From Hyphomicrobiales bacterium (GTDB lineage Bacteria; Pseudomonadota; Alphaproteobacteria; Rhizobiales; Rhizobiaceae): 33,358 nt of DNA. Of this stretch, positions 1 to 7,329 are shown piece by piece. The stretch spans positions 1 to 33,358 of the forward strand of contig DUSC01000254.1 of assembly GCA_012842935.1 (NCBI GenBank), given 5' to 3'. Both the position numbers and the translations under genes were made by a program. The notes beneath the pieces are model-generated. The model worked only from the letters and a program-made list of their open reading frames with translations. It was not told the DNA's origin and searched no databases. Each line of letters opens with the position of its first letter. The first letter of the stretch is position 1.

Positions 1-400
1 CCGGCGCCGCGGCCTCGCCGGAGGCGGCACGCGACAGTTCGCCGTTGAGCTGGGCGATGCGCGCCCGGTCGAGGTCGGTGCCGTCGCGCGAGAAGCGCAC
101 GAGGTCGGCGAGGCCGTCGGCGGCGCGCAGCATCAGCTTGACCAGCGCCGGCGTTATTTCCAGTTCGCTGCTGCGCATCAGGTCGAGGGTGGTCTCGAAC
201 GTATGGGCGAAGCGCACGAGATCGTCGAGGCCGAACGCACCGGCGCCGCCCTTGATCGAATGAACCGCGCGGAACACGGCGTTGATTGTCTCGATGTCGC
301 CTTCCTGGCGTTCGATCGCCAGCAAGCCGTTCTCCAGTTCAGCGAGCTGTTCTTCGCATTCCTGGAAGAAGGTCTGCTTGATTGCCGCCATCGTATCCAT
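1..400 (-). CDS. cheA: Chemotaxis histidine kinase CheA, N-terminal part (cut by window start)
   Basis: Only the first ~133 residues lie in the window. They form an Hpt (P1) domain with the phospho-accepting histidine in the motif AVHSIKGGAGAFGL (His47), which is the CheA signature. CheA autophosphorylates on this histidine under control of chemoreceptors and passes the phosphate to CheY. The start is the ATG at 398-400, with GGAG about 10 nt upstream; a second ATG three codons on is possible. It follows cheY by 19 nt on the same strand, as expected in the rhizobial che operon. Kinase, dimerisation and CheW-like regulatory domains lie outside the window. The family call is firm. Confidence 0.93.
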   Translation of the reverse strand, partial: MDTMAAIKQTFFQECEEQLAELENGLLAIERQEGDIETINAVFRAVHSIKGGAGAFGLDDLVRFAHTFETTLDLMRSSELEITPALVKLMLRAADGLADLVRFSRDGTDLDRARIAQLNGELSRAASGEAAAP

Positions 401-419
401 GCGCAGGTGTCTCCGGGTT

Positions 420-785
420 TCAGGCAGCGACGCGGTTGATGGCGCTCACGAGCTTCACCGGATCGAAGGGCTTGACGATCCAGCCCGTGGCGCCGGCGCG
501 GCGGGCGCGGTCCTTCTTCTCGTCCATGCTTTCGGTGGTCAGGACGAGGATCGGGATGGCGCGATACTGGTCGTTGCTGCGCACGGCCTCGATGAAGCCG
601 AAGCCGTCGAGCCGCGGCATGTTGATGTCCGTGACGATGACATCCGGCGTCGCCGACTGCAGGACTTCGAGTCCGTGGATTCCGTCTTCGGCCTGGAGGA
701 CGTCCATACCGGCCTCGGCGAGGGCGGTGCGCAGCATTTCGCGGATGGTCCGCGAGTCGTCTACCGTGAGAATGACTTTCTTCAT
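420..785 (-). CDS. cheY: Chemotaxis response regulator CheY (single receiver domain)
   Basis: A 121-residue protein made of one receiver domain and no output domain. All phosphorylation-site residues are present: the acidic pair Asp9/Asp10, phospho-acceptor Asp53 in TDINMP, switch Thr83 and Lys105 in VKPFD. In its phosphorylated form CheY binds the flagellar motor switch or acts as a phosphate sink. Rhizobia have two CheY proteins; this one lies directly before cheA, the position of CheY1, the sink in Sinorhizobium. Position alone does not prove that role. Its ATG abuts the TAA stop of the upstream STAS gene, so the two are probably translationally coupled. Confidence 0.95.
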   Translation of the reverse strand: MKKVILTVDDSRTIREMLRTALAEAGMDVLQAEDGIHGLEVLQSATPDVIVTDINMPRLDGFGFIEAVRSNDQYRAIPILVLTTESMDEKKDRARRAGATGWIVKPFDPVKLVSAINRVAA

Positions 786-1094
786 TTAGCTGTTCCTTAC
801 CGAAAGGTTTCCCAGGCCTAGCCCCGCTGTTTCCAGGGCCTCGGTGAAGTTCGTTGAAGGGTTCACGAGTTCCAGTTCCATTCCGTCATGCGCCCAGGTG
901 ACCGCGGCCGACAGGAGTACCTGCAGGCACTGGCCGCCGATGCGCTCGACGGCGGACGCGTCGACCTCGACGTCCTTGCCCCTGAGGAGCAGGAATTCGT
1001 TCGTGAGGGGAGCTGCGGCGGTGATGTCCATCACCGGTGGCAGATTGATCTTCTCGCTCGTCGCACTTCGCATTCCCAGGGCCTCAGAATTCAT
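786..1094 (-). CDS. cheS: STAS-domain chemotaxis protein (CheS-like)
   Basis: About 102 residues from the ATG at 1092-1094. Earlier in-frame starts exist (ATG ending at 1103, GTG ending at 1109), and the purine-rich run GGTGGAG could serve any of them; the ATG at 1094 has the best spacing. The chain has a STAS-like pattern, with an alternating hydrophobic core and the segment [19 protein letters not shown], where the conserved serine region sits. In Sinorhizobium meliloti the small gene in this operon position is cheS, which helps CheA drain phosphate from CheY1. The match here rests on position, size and fold, so the CheS name is an inference. It overlaps the 3' end of the MCP gene. Confidence 0.72.
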   Translation of the reverse strand: MNSEALGMRSATSEKINLPPVMDITAAAPLTNEFLLLRGKDVEVDASAVERIGGQCLQVLLSAAVTWAHDGMELELVNPSTNFTEALETAGLGLGNLSVRNS

Positions 1095-2673
1095 GCCAGC
1101 CATCTCCACCTTCCGTCGCGAACGCCGCGTTGCCGTCCGTCAGGTGGCCGGACCGGCGTACGGCCGGGCGCTCGCCGCGCTCGGGTTTCTCTCGTGCCGT
1201 CGGCAAGACGTCGTGGATCTTGAACCGGCTTATCGTGCGCACGAGCTCCTCGGCCTGGTGGCGCAGCGAATGCACGGCCGCCGTGGTCTGCTCGACCATC
1301 GCGGCGTTCTGCTGGGTAGCCTGGTCCATCTGCGTGATGGCGACGGTGACCTCCGCCAGCCCGGTCGACTGTTCCGTCGAGGAATTGGCGAGTTGCGCCA
1401 CCCCGCCGTCGATCTCCACGACCTGCGCGATGATCTTCTCCGAGACGGTTCCGGTCTCGGCGATCAGCTTGACTCCGGCCATCACCTGGGCGGTGCTCGC
1501 GGCGATCAGCTGCTTGATCTCCTTCGCCGCCTCGGCCGAACGTTGCGCCAGGCTGCGCACTTCCGAAGCCACCACGGCAAAGCCGCGGCCCGCCTCGCCG
1601 GCCCGCGCCGCCTCGACGCCCGCATTGAGTGCGAGCAGGTTGGTCTGGAACGCGATCTCGTCGATGACGCCGATGATCTGCCCGATTTCGGAGGACGACT
1701 TCTCGATCTGGTTCATCGCGGCGACGGCGTTGCGGACGATGTCTCCCGACATCTCGGCTTCCTTGCGCGCCGTCACGACCCTGGTCGCGGTCTCGGCGGC
1801 GTCGATGGTCGAACGTTTCACCGCCGAGGTGAGCTGGTTGAGCGCAGCGGCCGATTGCTCGAGGCTCGCCGCCTGCTGTTCGGTGCGCCGGGACATGTCG
1901 TCGGCAGCCTGGCCGATCTCCGCCGTGCCGTCGCTGATGGCGGTGCTGGCCACGGCGACGCGGGCGATCGCCTTTTCGAGCTCCGCCGTGGCGCTGTTGA
2001 AGTCTTCCTTGAGCTGCAGGAACTCGGCCGCGACGTCGGCGGTGAGGCGCGTGCGCAGGTCACCCGACGCGAGCCGGTGCAGGGCCTCGGTGAGGGCGTC
2101 GAGCGCGTGCTTCTGGTTCTTCTCCGCTTCGGCGCGCGCCGCTTCGGCCTTGCTCCTCTGCGCGTCCAGTTCCTCGAGGTAGATCGAGATGGCGAGATCC
2201 ATGTCGAGGAAGACCGCCTTGACCAGGACGGCGAGCGAGGCAGCGAGATCTTCGCGCTTGCTGGAACGGTCGAACAATCCCGGCCGATTCTCGGCGACGA
2301 GAGACCTGATCAGCTGTTCGGTGATGAGGGCGTATCCGCCGATATAGAGGCGGGGCTCGAGGCCGAGGCGGGCGTGGGCATGACCGATCGCCCGCACCGC
2401 GGTCTCGTAGGCGGCGCCGTATTCGGCATCGGCGATGACCCCCCAATGATCGACCTGGCGGTTCTTGGCGCCTGCGAGATGAGCCTCGTCGCGGAAGAAT
2501 GTTTGGGCTTCCGGATGTGCGCGAACCGCCTTGTAGAAGGTGTCGAGCGCCGTCGGAATGGCCTTGTCGATGAAGGGCTTCATCTGCTTGAGGCGTTTGC
2601 GTGCCTCGCCGTCGAGGCCTACGAAATCGAGGCGCTCCTGCAGCGAGGAGCGCGAACCTGTCGGCGCAACCAT
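1084..2673 (-). CDS. icpA: Soluble globin-coupled methyl-accepting chemotaxis protein (IcpA/HemAT-like)
   Basis: A 529-residue chemoreceptor without transmembrane segments. Residues ~10-170 form a globin-coupled sensor. The segment [16 protein letters not shown] aligns with the proximal-histidine region of HemAT, which points to His100 as the haem ligand. Residues ~200-260 are a coiled, HAMP-like linker. Residues ~260-495 are the signalling domain, with the hairpin tip around [20 protein letters not shown] that contacts CheA/CheW. The likely role is cytoplasmic oxygen (or other haem-ligand) sensing for aerotaxis. It is the first gene of the che operon, matching icpA in Rhizobium and Sinorhizobium. 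Start ATG at 2671-2673 with CAGGA 6 nt upstream. The globin-MCP call is strong; haem binding is inferred. Confidence 0.9.
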   Translation of the reverse strand: MVAPTGSRSSLQERLDFVGLDGEARKRLKQMKPFIDKAIPTALDTFYKAVRAHPEAQTFFRDEAHLAGAKNRQVDHWGVIADAEYGAAYETAVRAIGHAHARLGLEPRLYIGGYALITEQLIRSLVAENRPGLFDRSSKREDLAASLAVLVKAVFLDMDLAISIYLEELDAQRSKAEAARAEAEKNQKHALDALTEALHRLASGDLRTRLTADVAAEFLQLKEDFNSATAELEKAIARVAVASTAISDGTAEIGQAADDMSRRTEQQAASLEQSAAALNQLTSAVKRSTIDAAETATRVVTARKEAEMSGDIVRNAVAAMNQIEKSSSEIGQIIGVIDEIAFQTNLLALNAGVEAARAGEAGRGFAVVASEVRSLAQRSAEAAKEIKQLIAASTAQVMAGVKLIAETGTVSEKIIAQVVEIDGGVAQLANSSTEQSTGLAEVTVAITQMDQATQQNAAMVEQTTAAVHSLRHQAEELVRTISRFKIHDVLPTAREKPERGERPAVRRSGHLTDGNAAFATEGGDGWHEF

Positions 2674-3100
2674 CGGACATCCTGAAATTTCGGAGGAACA
2701 TACCGGGCCAGCCGGTTCCGGAGCGCGGCATCATGCCTTCGGTCGCATCGCGCCCAAGCCCCGGTATGTCGAGTATCGTGAGGAATGGTTTCGGCCTGAT
2801 TAACGTTTGACTTGCCATGAGCGGGATTGCTGCCGGTTCCCGTTCATTGCGGACCTGTCGGCGCAAGGCCGGGGGAAGGGAAGGCCGGTGAACGAATTGT
2901 GCAGCCGGCGGCATTTTTCCGGCTGCCCTCGCAATTATGGTTAACCGGAGGTTTCGGTTAGGCTTTTGTTAAGGATGTTCGTTCATAGGTGTTAACAGCA
3001 GACGGCTGTTCGCCACCTCTGACGGCTCACGGCCACTCTGCACCTTCGGACCGGACATTCCCGGCCCGGCGGCGTTGCAAGATCCAGGAGTCGGTGCCCA
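2674..3100. promoter_or_regulatory. Divergent control region between che operon and flagellin gene
   Basis: A 427-bp stretch without a credible gene between the minus-strand MCP and the plus-strand flagellin. It is visibly more AT-rich near 2930-3000, where four GTTAA/GTTAG elements cluster (near 2940, 2957, 2968 and 2991) and TAACCG/CGGTTA form an inverted repeat at 2942-2960. On the MCP side, 10-base arms at 2698-2707 and 2760-2769 could fold the che-operon leader. Promoters for both directions must lie here, but I cannot place -10/-35 boxes with confidence. Confidence 0.7.
2958..2972 (+). promoter_or_regulatory. Possible CtrA-type binding site upstream of flagellin
   Basis: TTAG, seven bases, then TTAA. 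This is one mismatch from the alphaproteobacterial CtrA full site TTAA-N7-TTAA. It lies about 130 bp upstream of the flagellin start, and CtrA controls flagellar genes in many alphaproteobacteria. Neighbouring GTTAA half-sites strengthen the case slightly. The call rests on pattern only. Confidence 0.35.
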
Positions 3101-4030
3101 ATGGCCAGCATCTTGACGAACGTTTCCGCGATGACGGCTCTGAAGAGCCTTCAGGCGACCAATCGCAGCCTCGAAGAAACCCAGTCTCGAATCTCGACGG
3201 GATACCGGGTGGCGGGTGCAAGCGACAACGCCGCCTACTGGTCGATTGCCACCACGATGCGATCGGACAACAAGGCGCTGCTCACCGTCCAGGACGCCCT
3301 CGGCCTCGGGGCTTCCAAGATCGACATCGCCTACACGGCGACCAACAGCGCCATCGACGTGGTCGACGAGATCAAGTCCAAGCTCGTCGCGGCCCGCGAG
3401 CCCGGCGTCGACCGGGCCAAGGTGCAGGCCGAGATCAGCCAGATGCAGCAGCAGCTGATCGGTATCGCCTCTTCCGCCTCCTTCTCCGGCGAGAACTGGC
3501 TCTCGGTCGACTCGAGCGATCCGGACTACAACGATACCAAGGCCATCGTCTCCTCCTTCGCCCGCGCCTCCGACGGCACTGTCTCGATCGGCACCATCGC
3601 GATCAGCGTCAATTCCGCGAAGCTTTTCGATGCCGCGGACCAGTCGGGCCTGCTCGACTCCGAGACCACGACGACAAACGGAGGCGTCACCTATTCGGTA
3701 TCGACGCTCGACATCTCGACTCTCGCGAGTTCGGACCTCGATCTCGCCGACCTCGACGAGATGATCTCTTATGTCGACGCCGCGCTCCAGGCGATGACCA
3801 ACTCCGCTTCGGACCTCGGCGCCGCCAAGAGCCGCATCAGCCTGCAGGTCGACTTCGTCAACAACCTCATGGACGCGATCGACCGCGGCGTTGGAACGCT
3901 GGTCGATGCCGACATGAACGAGGAATCGACGCGCCTCCAGGCGCTGCAGGTCCAGCAGCAGCTCGGCATCCAGGGTCTCTCGATCGCCAACTCCAGCGTC
4001 CAGGGCATCCTCTCGCTCTTCAAGGGCTGA
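3101..4030 (+). CDS. Flagellin
   Basis: A 309-residue flagellin of the short rhizobial class. The N-terminal D0/D1 region opens with MASILTNVSAMTALKSLQ and contains the conserved SRISTGYRVAGASDNAAYWSI type segment. The C-terminal D1/D0 region ends QQQLGIQGLSIANSSVQGILSLFKG-like, with the amphipathic helix that polymerises the filament. The central variable domain (~140-230) is short and rich in Ser, Thr and Asp. The start is the ATG at 3101; an in-frame extension upstream has no flagellin character. Rhizobia often carry several flagellin paralogues, and only one is seen here, so I do not assign flaA/B/C/D. Two GC-rich hairpins follow the stop. Confidence 0.95.
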   Translation: MASILTNVSAMTALKSLQATNRSLEETQSRISTGYRVAGASDNAAYWSIATTMRSDNKALLTVQDALGLGASKIDIAYTATNSAIDVVDEIKSKLVAAREPGVDRAKVQAEISQMQQQLIGIASSASFSGENWLSVDSSDPDYNDTKAIVSSFARASDGTVSIGTIAISVNSAKLFDAADQSGLLDSETTTTNGGVTYSVSTLDISTLASSDLDLADLDEMISYVDAALQAMTNSASDLGAAKSRISLQVDFVNNLMDAIDRGVGTLVDADMNEESTRLQALQVQQQLGIQGLSIANSSVQGILSLFKG

Positions 4031-4037
4031 CGGCGGA

Positions 4038-4100
4038 CGGGCCTCCCGGCCCGACCCTTCCTGATCGTTACCGTCTCGAGGCCGCGGGCGATCCCGCGGC
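4038..4100 (+). terminator. Two GC-rich stem-loops after flagellin
   Basis: CGGGCC-TCCC-GGCCCG at 4038-4053 (6-bp stem) and GCCGCGGG-CGAT-CCCGCGGC at 4081-4100 (8-bp stem, 4-base loop). Both are perfect. Neither is followed by a clear T-run, so a factor-assisted end or a 3' stabilising structure for the abundant flagellin mRNA is as likely as intrinsic termination. Confidence 0.45.
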
Positions 4101-4168
4101 TTACCGCCTGAGAGACGACTTCCTTCCGTTCCGTGAATGTGCGACCGCTCGGCGGACGTGCGAAAAAC

Positions 4169-4873
4169 ATGGACGAGGCCCCCGTGAAGCGTTCACGCAT
4201 CAACGAGATCATCCGCGAAGGCGACGCCTTCATCCGCTCCTTCGGATTTCGCCTGCCTCCCTTCGCCTACTGGTCGCCGCAGGAGCTGGCCGAGCGGCGC
4301 CCCCGGGGCATTGTCGGCGCGCGGCTCGGCTGGGACATCACCGACTACGGGCAGGGCCGCTTCGACGAACTCGGCCTGTTCCTGTTCACCGTGCGCAACG
4401 GCCGGGCGGCGGATCTCGGCCGCGGTTCGGGCATGCTCTATGCGGAGAAGATCATGATCTCGCGCAAGAACCAGCTCTCGCCCATGCACCGGCATCTCGT
4501 GAAGGCCGAGGACATCATCAACCGCGGCGGCGGCAGGCTCGTGCTGCGGCTCCACGCGTCGCGCGCGGACGGCGGAATCGACGCGGATGCGCCGGTGACG
4601 GTGCCCTGCGACGGCGTCGAGCGGTCGTTGTCTGCCGGCGGCCTGCTTTCGCTCGAACCGGGGGAAAGCGTCACGCTCTTGCCCGGAATCTGGCATGCTT
4701 TCTGGGCCGAGGGCGCCGATGTGCTCGTCGGCGAGGTGTCGACTGTCAACGACGACGTTACCGACAACGTCTTCGCCGATCCCCTCGCCCGGTTCTCGCC
4801 GGTCGAGGAGGACGAGCCGCCGCTCCGGCTGCTCGTCTCGGACTACGAGGCCTGGATCAGGGGCGCAGTCTGA
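4169..4873 (+). CDS. Cupin D-lyxose/D-mannose-type ketol-isomerase
   Basis: A 234-residue protein from the ATG at 4169; a GTG at 4133 in the same frame and a GTG six codons inside are alternatives. It matches the D-lyxose isomerase family of single-domain cupin enzymes that convert D-lyxose to D-xylulose and often D-mannose to D-fructose. The metal motif is visible as MHRHLVKAEDIINRGGG (His107, His109, Glu114), with a later histidine at LPGIWHAFW (His176). Family members are about 225-230 residues. It ends 4 bp from the convergent phosphomannomutase gene, so both neighbours concern mannose-type sugars. The exact substrate is inferred from the family. Confidence 0.8.
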   Translation: MDEAPVKRSRINEIIREGDAFIRSFGFRLPPFAYWSPQELAERRPRGIVGARLGWDITDYGQGRFDELGLFLFTVRNGRAADLGRGSGMLYAEKIMISRKNQLSPMHRHLVKAEDIINRGGGRLVLRLHASRADGGIDADAPVTVPCDGVERSLSAGGLLSLEPGESVTLLPGIWHAFWAEGADVLVGEVSTVNDDVTDNVFADPLARFSPVEEDEPPLRLLVSDYEAWIRGAV

Positions 4874-4877
4874 CTTT

Positions 4878-6233
4878 TCAGCCGACGATCAGCGTCTTCA
4901 GTTCGGCGACCTTTCGGTCGAGCAGGACCGCGTCGCCACGGGTTTCGACATTGAGCCTGAGAAGCGGCTCGGTATTGGAGGCGCGCAGGTTGAAGCGCCA
5001 GTCGTCGAACTCGAGGCTGAGACCGTCGATCGACTCGACCCTCGGGCCGAATCGCAGGTAGGCGTCGGCGACGCGGCCCTGACTCGCCTTGGCGTCGGCG
5101 ACGGTGAAGTTGATCTCGCCCGAGCAGGGATAGGCGGCGATGCAGTCCTCCACGATCTCCGCGAGCGTGGCGCCGCTCTGGCTCATGTCGGCGACGACCA
5201 CCAGCCAGGCGAGCATGCCCGAATCGCAGAAGGCGAAATCACGGAAATAGTGGTGCGCGCTCATCTCGCCGCCATAGATGGCGTTCTCGGCGCGCATCTT
5301 GGCCTTGAAGAAGGCGTGGCCCGTCGGGCAGACCTTCGCCACGCCGCCCGCGCGCGACACCTTCTCGATCGTGTTCCAGGTCAATCGCGGATCGTAGAGA
5401 ACGGTGGCGCCGGGCGCGTCGCGCAGCAGCGTCTCGGCGATCAGGCCGACGAGGTAGTAGCCTTCGACGAAGCGGCCGCGGTGGTCGTAGAGGAAGCAGC
5501 GGTCGAAATCGCCGTCCCAGGCGATGCCGAGGTCGGCGCCATGGTCGAGGACCGCCCTCGCGGCCCGGGTGCGCTTCTCGGGTAGTAGCGGGTTGGGGAT
5601 GCCGTTGGGCAGCGTCGGGTCCGGCCGGTGGTCTATCTTGATGAAGTCGAAGGGCAGGTGCGGCTCGAGCAGGTCGATGATCGGCCCGGCGCAGCCGTTG
5701 CCCGCGTGGCAGACGATCTTCAGCGGCCGGAGTCTCTGTCCGCGGACCTGGCCGAGCAGTCGTTCGATGTAGCGCGATCGGTCCGGCGTCGGAGCCAGCC
5801 GGCCGCGCGCCGAATAGGCGGCGACGGACGGGAAGGGATCGTCGGAGAAGACGGCGTCCTCGATTGCCGCCAGCGCGTTGTCGCGGGTAGCGGCTGCGGC
5901 GCCCTTCAGCACCATCTTGATGCCGTTGTAGTCCGCGGGATTGTGGCTGGCCGTCACCATCAGTCCGGCATCGGCGCCGCTGTCGGCGGTATGGAAATAG
6001 ACCTCCTCGGTGCCGCACAGGCCGACGGGCAGCACGCCTACGCCGGCGTCGAGGAACCCCTGGGCCATCGCCTCGGCGAGGGCGGGGCTGTCCGCGCGCA
6101 TGTCGTGGCCGATCACCACGGTACCCGGTGCCAGGACCTTCGCCGTCGCCTTGGCGAATCGGTAGGCGAAAGGCGCGTTGATCTCGGCCGGGATGCGGCC
6201 GCGCAGGTCGTAGGCTTTGAAAGGCGGTCTCAC
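4878..6233 (-). CDS. manB: Phosphomannomutase/phosphoglucomutase (alpha-D-phosphohexomutase)
   Basis: 451 residues from a GTG at 6231-6233 with AAGG 6 nt upstream; homologous sequence begins at once (RPPFKAYDLRGR), while the open frame further upstream looks non-coding. All four domains are recognisable: the phosphoserine loop TASHNPADYNG (Ser96), the magnesium loop DGDFDRC (240-246), the sugar-specificity loop GGEMSAHHYFRDF and the phosphate-binding loop RASNTEPLLRLN. The enzyme interconverts mannose-6-P/mannose-1-P, and often the glucose phosphates, supplying GDP-mannose or related sugars for polysaccharide and LPS. The symbol is given by family; pgm-type dual activity cannot be excluded. 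It is convergent with the lyxose-isomerase-like gene. Confidence 0.88.
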   Translation of the reverse strand: MRPPFKAYDLRGRIPAEINAPFAYRFAKATAKVLAPGTVVIGHDMRADSPALAEAMAQGFLDAGVGVLPVGLCGTEEVYFHTADSGADAGLMVTASHNPADYNGIKMVLKGAAAATRDNALAAIEDAVFSDDPFPSVAAYSARGRLAPTPDRSRYIERLLGQVRGQRLRPLKIVCHAGNGCAGPIIDLLEPHLPFDFIKIDHRPDPTLPNGIPNPLLPEKRTRAARAVLDHGADLGIAWDGDFDRCFLYDHRGRFVEGYYLVGLIAETLLRDAPGATVLYDPRLTWNTIEKVSRAGGVAKVCPTGHAFFKAKMRAENAIYGGEMSAHHYFRDFAFCDSGMLAWLVVVADMSQSGATLAEIVEDCIAAYPCSGEINFTVADAKASQGRVADAYLRFGPRVESIDGLSLEFDDWRFNLRASNTEPLLRLNVETRGDAVLLDRKVAELKTLIVG

Positions 6234-6343
6234 GGGCAACCTTGGATCGGCGTCGTCGTCAGCGGCGCAGAATGACCGAGGCGCGTTAACAAGCCATGCA
6301 GATTGCGGCAACCGCGGCGATGCGGCACACCGGCGGGGATCGA

Positions 6344-7222
6344 CTATCCGACAGGCACCACGTCGACCGCGTGCCGGATCGCCTGACCTCCCGTCGTCTT
6401 CAGCACGCCGACGATCGGGGCGACGTCGCCGTAGTCGCGGCCGTAGCCGACGGTGATGTGGTCGTTGCCGGCAAGGATGCCGTTCGTCGGATCGAACTCG
6501 CGCCACCCGGCGTCGCGGCCGCACCAGACCCTCACCCAGGCGTGCATGGCGTCGGCCCCCTCGAGGCGCTGCCTGCCCGGCGGCGGGACGGTTCTGAGGA
6601 AGCCGGAGACATAGCCGGCCGGCACGCCCAAGCCGCGCAACCCGGCGATCATGACGTGGCTGAAGTCCTGGCAGACGCCGCGGCGCAGCGCGAAGGCCTC
6701 CACGGCCTTGGTCGAGACCGTGGTCGCGTCGCCGTCATAGACGAATTCGTCATGGATGCGCCGGCACAGCGCCTCGGCAAGACCTGCCGTCGATGTCTGC
6801 GCGGAATGGCAGGCGCGGGCGAAGGCCGTGATCGCGGGGTCGAGCGGCGCATGGCGGCTGGCGGCGAGGAAATGGTGCGGCGCCTCGGGCGCGAGCGAGC
6901 GGATCGCGAGTATCTCGGACCTCAGCTCGCCGGGTCTCGGCGAGAGGTCGCTTCCCGGTTCGGGCCGCGTGACCGAGACGCGGGCGCTCATGCGCACGTC
7001 GAGCTCTTCGTGCGGATCGCGATAGGCGATCGCGGTGACCGGATTGCCGAAGAAGTCGGCGAAGTCGGAACGTTCCGCGGGGCGCGGCGCGAAATCGAGG
7101 GAGGCGGCGACGACCCGCTGCCTGCCGGGCAACGTGCGCGGGGAAAGGCGCACCTGGTGACGTCCGCCGCCGACGGGTGCGTCGTAATCGTAGGAAAGCC
7201 TGAGCCTGATGTCGTATTCCAC
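6344..7222 (-). CDS. Transglutaminase-like cysteine peptidase-fold protein
   Basis: 292 residues from a GTG at 7220-7222, where recognisable sequence starts (MEYDIRLRLSYDYDAPVGGG). Residues ~1-85 form the bacterial transglutaminase N-terminal domain and ~150-250 the transglutaminase-like core. The catalytic triad is intact: Cys184 in RRGVCQDFSH, His227 in DAMHAWVRVW and Asp244 in EFDPTNG. There is no signal peptide or membrane segment, so it is probably cytoplasmic. In bacteria such proteins travel with the circularly permuted ATP-grasp/alpha-E proteins encoded just upstream and are thought to cleave or transfer peptide amides. It is last in the three-gene set, 107 nt after the ATP-grasp gene. 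The true substrate is unknown. Confidence 0.86.
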   Translation of the reverse strand: MEYDIRLRLSYDYDAPVGGGRHQVRLSPRTLPGRQRVVAASLDFAPRPAERSDFADFFGNPVTAIAYRDPHEELDVRMSARVSVTRPEPGSDLSPRPGELRSEILAIRSLAPEAPHHFLAASRHAPLDPAITAFARACHSAQTSTAGLAEALCRRIHDEFVYDGDATTVSTKAVEAFALRRGVCQDFSHVMIAGLRGLGVPAGYVSGFLRTVPPPGRQRLEGADAMHAWVRVWCGRDAGWREFDPTNGILAGNDHITVGYGRDYGDVAPIVGVLKTTGGQAIRHAVDVVPVG

Positions 7223-7329
7223 GGGCGGATTCCGAGGCGAGGTCGCCGTTCGTTGGTAGCGGCAAAGGCAGGAATTGGGTAGGGGCGCACCGCACCGCCG
7301 CACCGGGATCGGCCGGTGTCATGGCGCCG

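Noticed and set aside
844..2685. Long plus-strand open frame (613 codons) opposite the MCP gene
   Set aside because: The other strand encodes a clear globin-MCP. The frame has no domain and an Arg/Gly/Asp-heavy composition typical of antisense frames in GC-rich DNA.
2989..5061. 690-codon plus-strand frame over flagellin and the isomerase
   Set aside because: It runs out of frame across two well-supported genes and is arginine-rich without any motif.
6234..6524. Extension of the phosphomannomutase to a start near 6524
   Set aside because: The extra 97 residues are Arg-rich with no homology pattern. The phosphohexomutase fold begins right after the GTG at 6233, which has an AAGG site.
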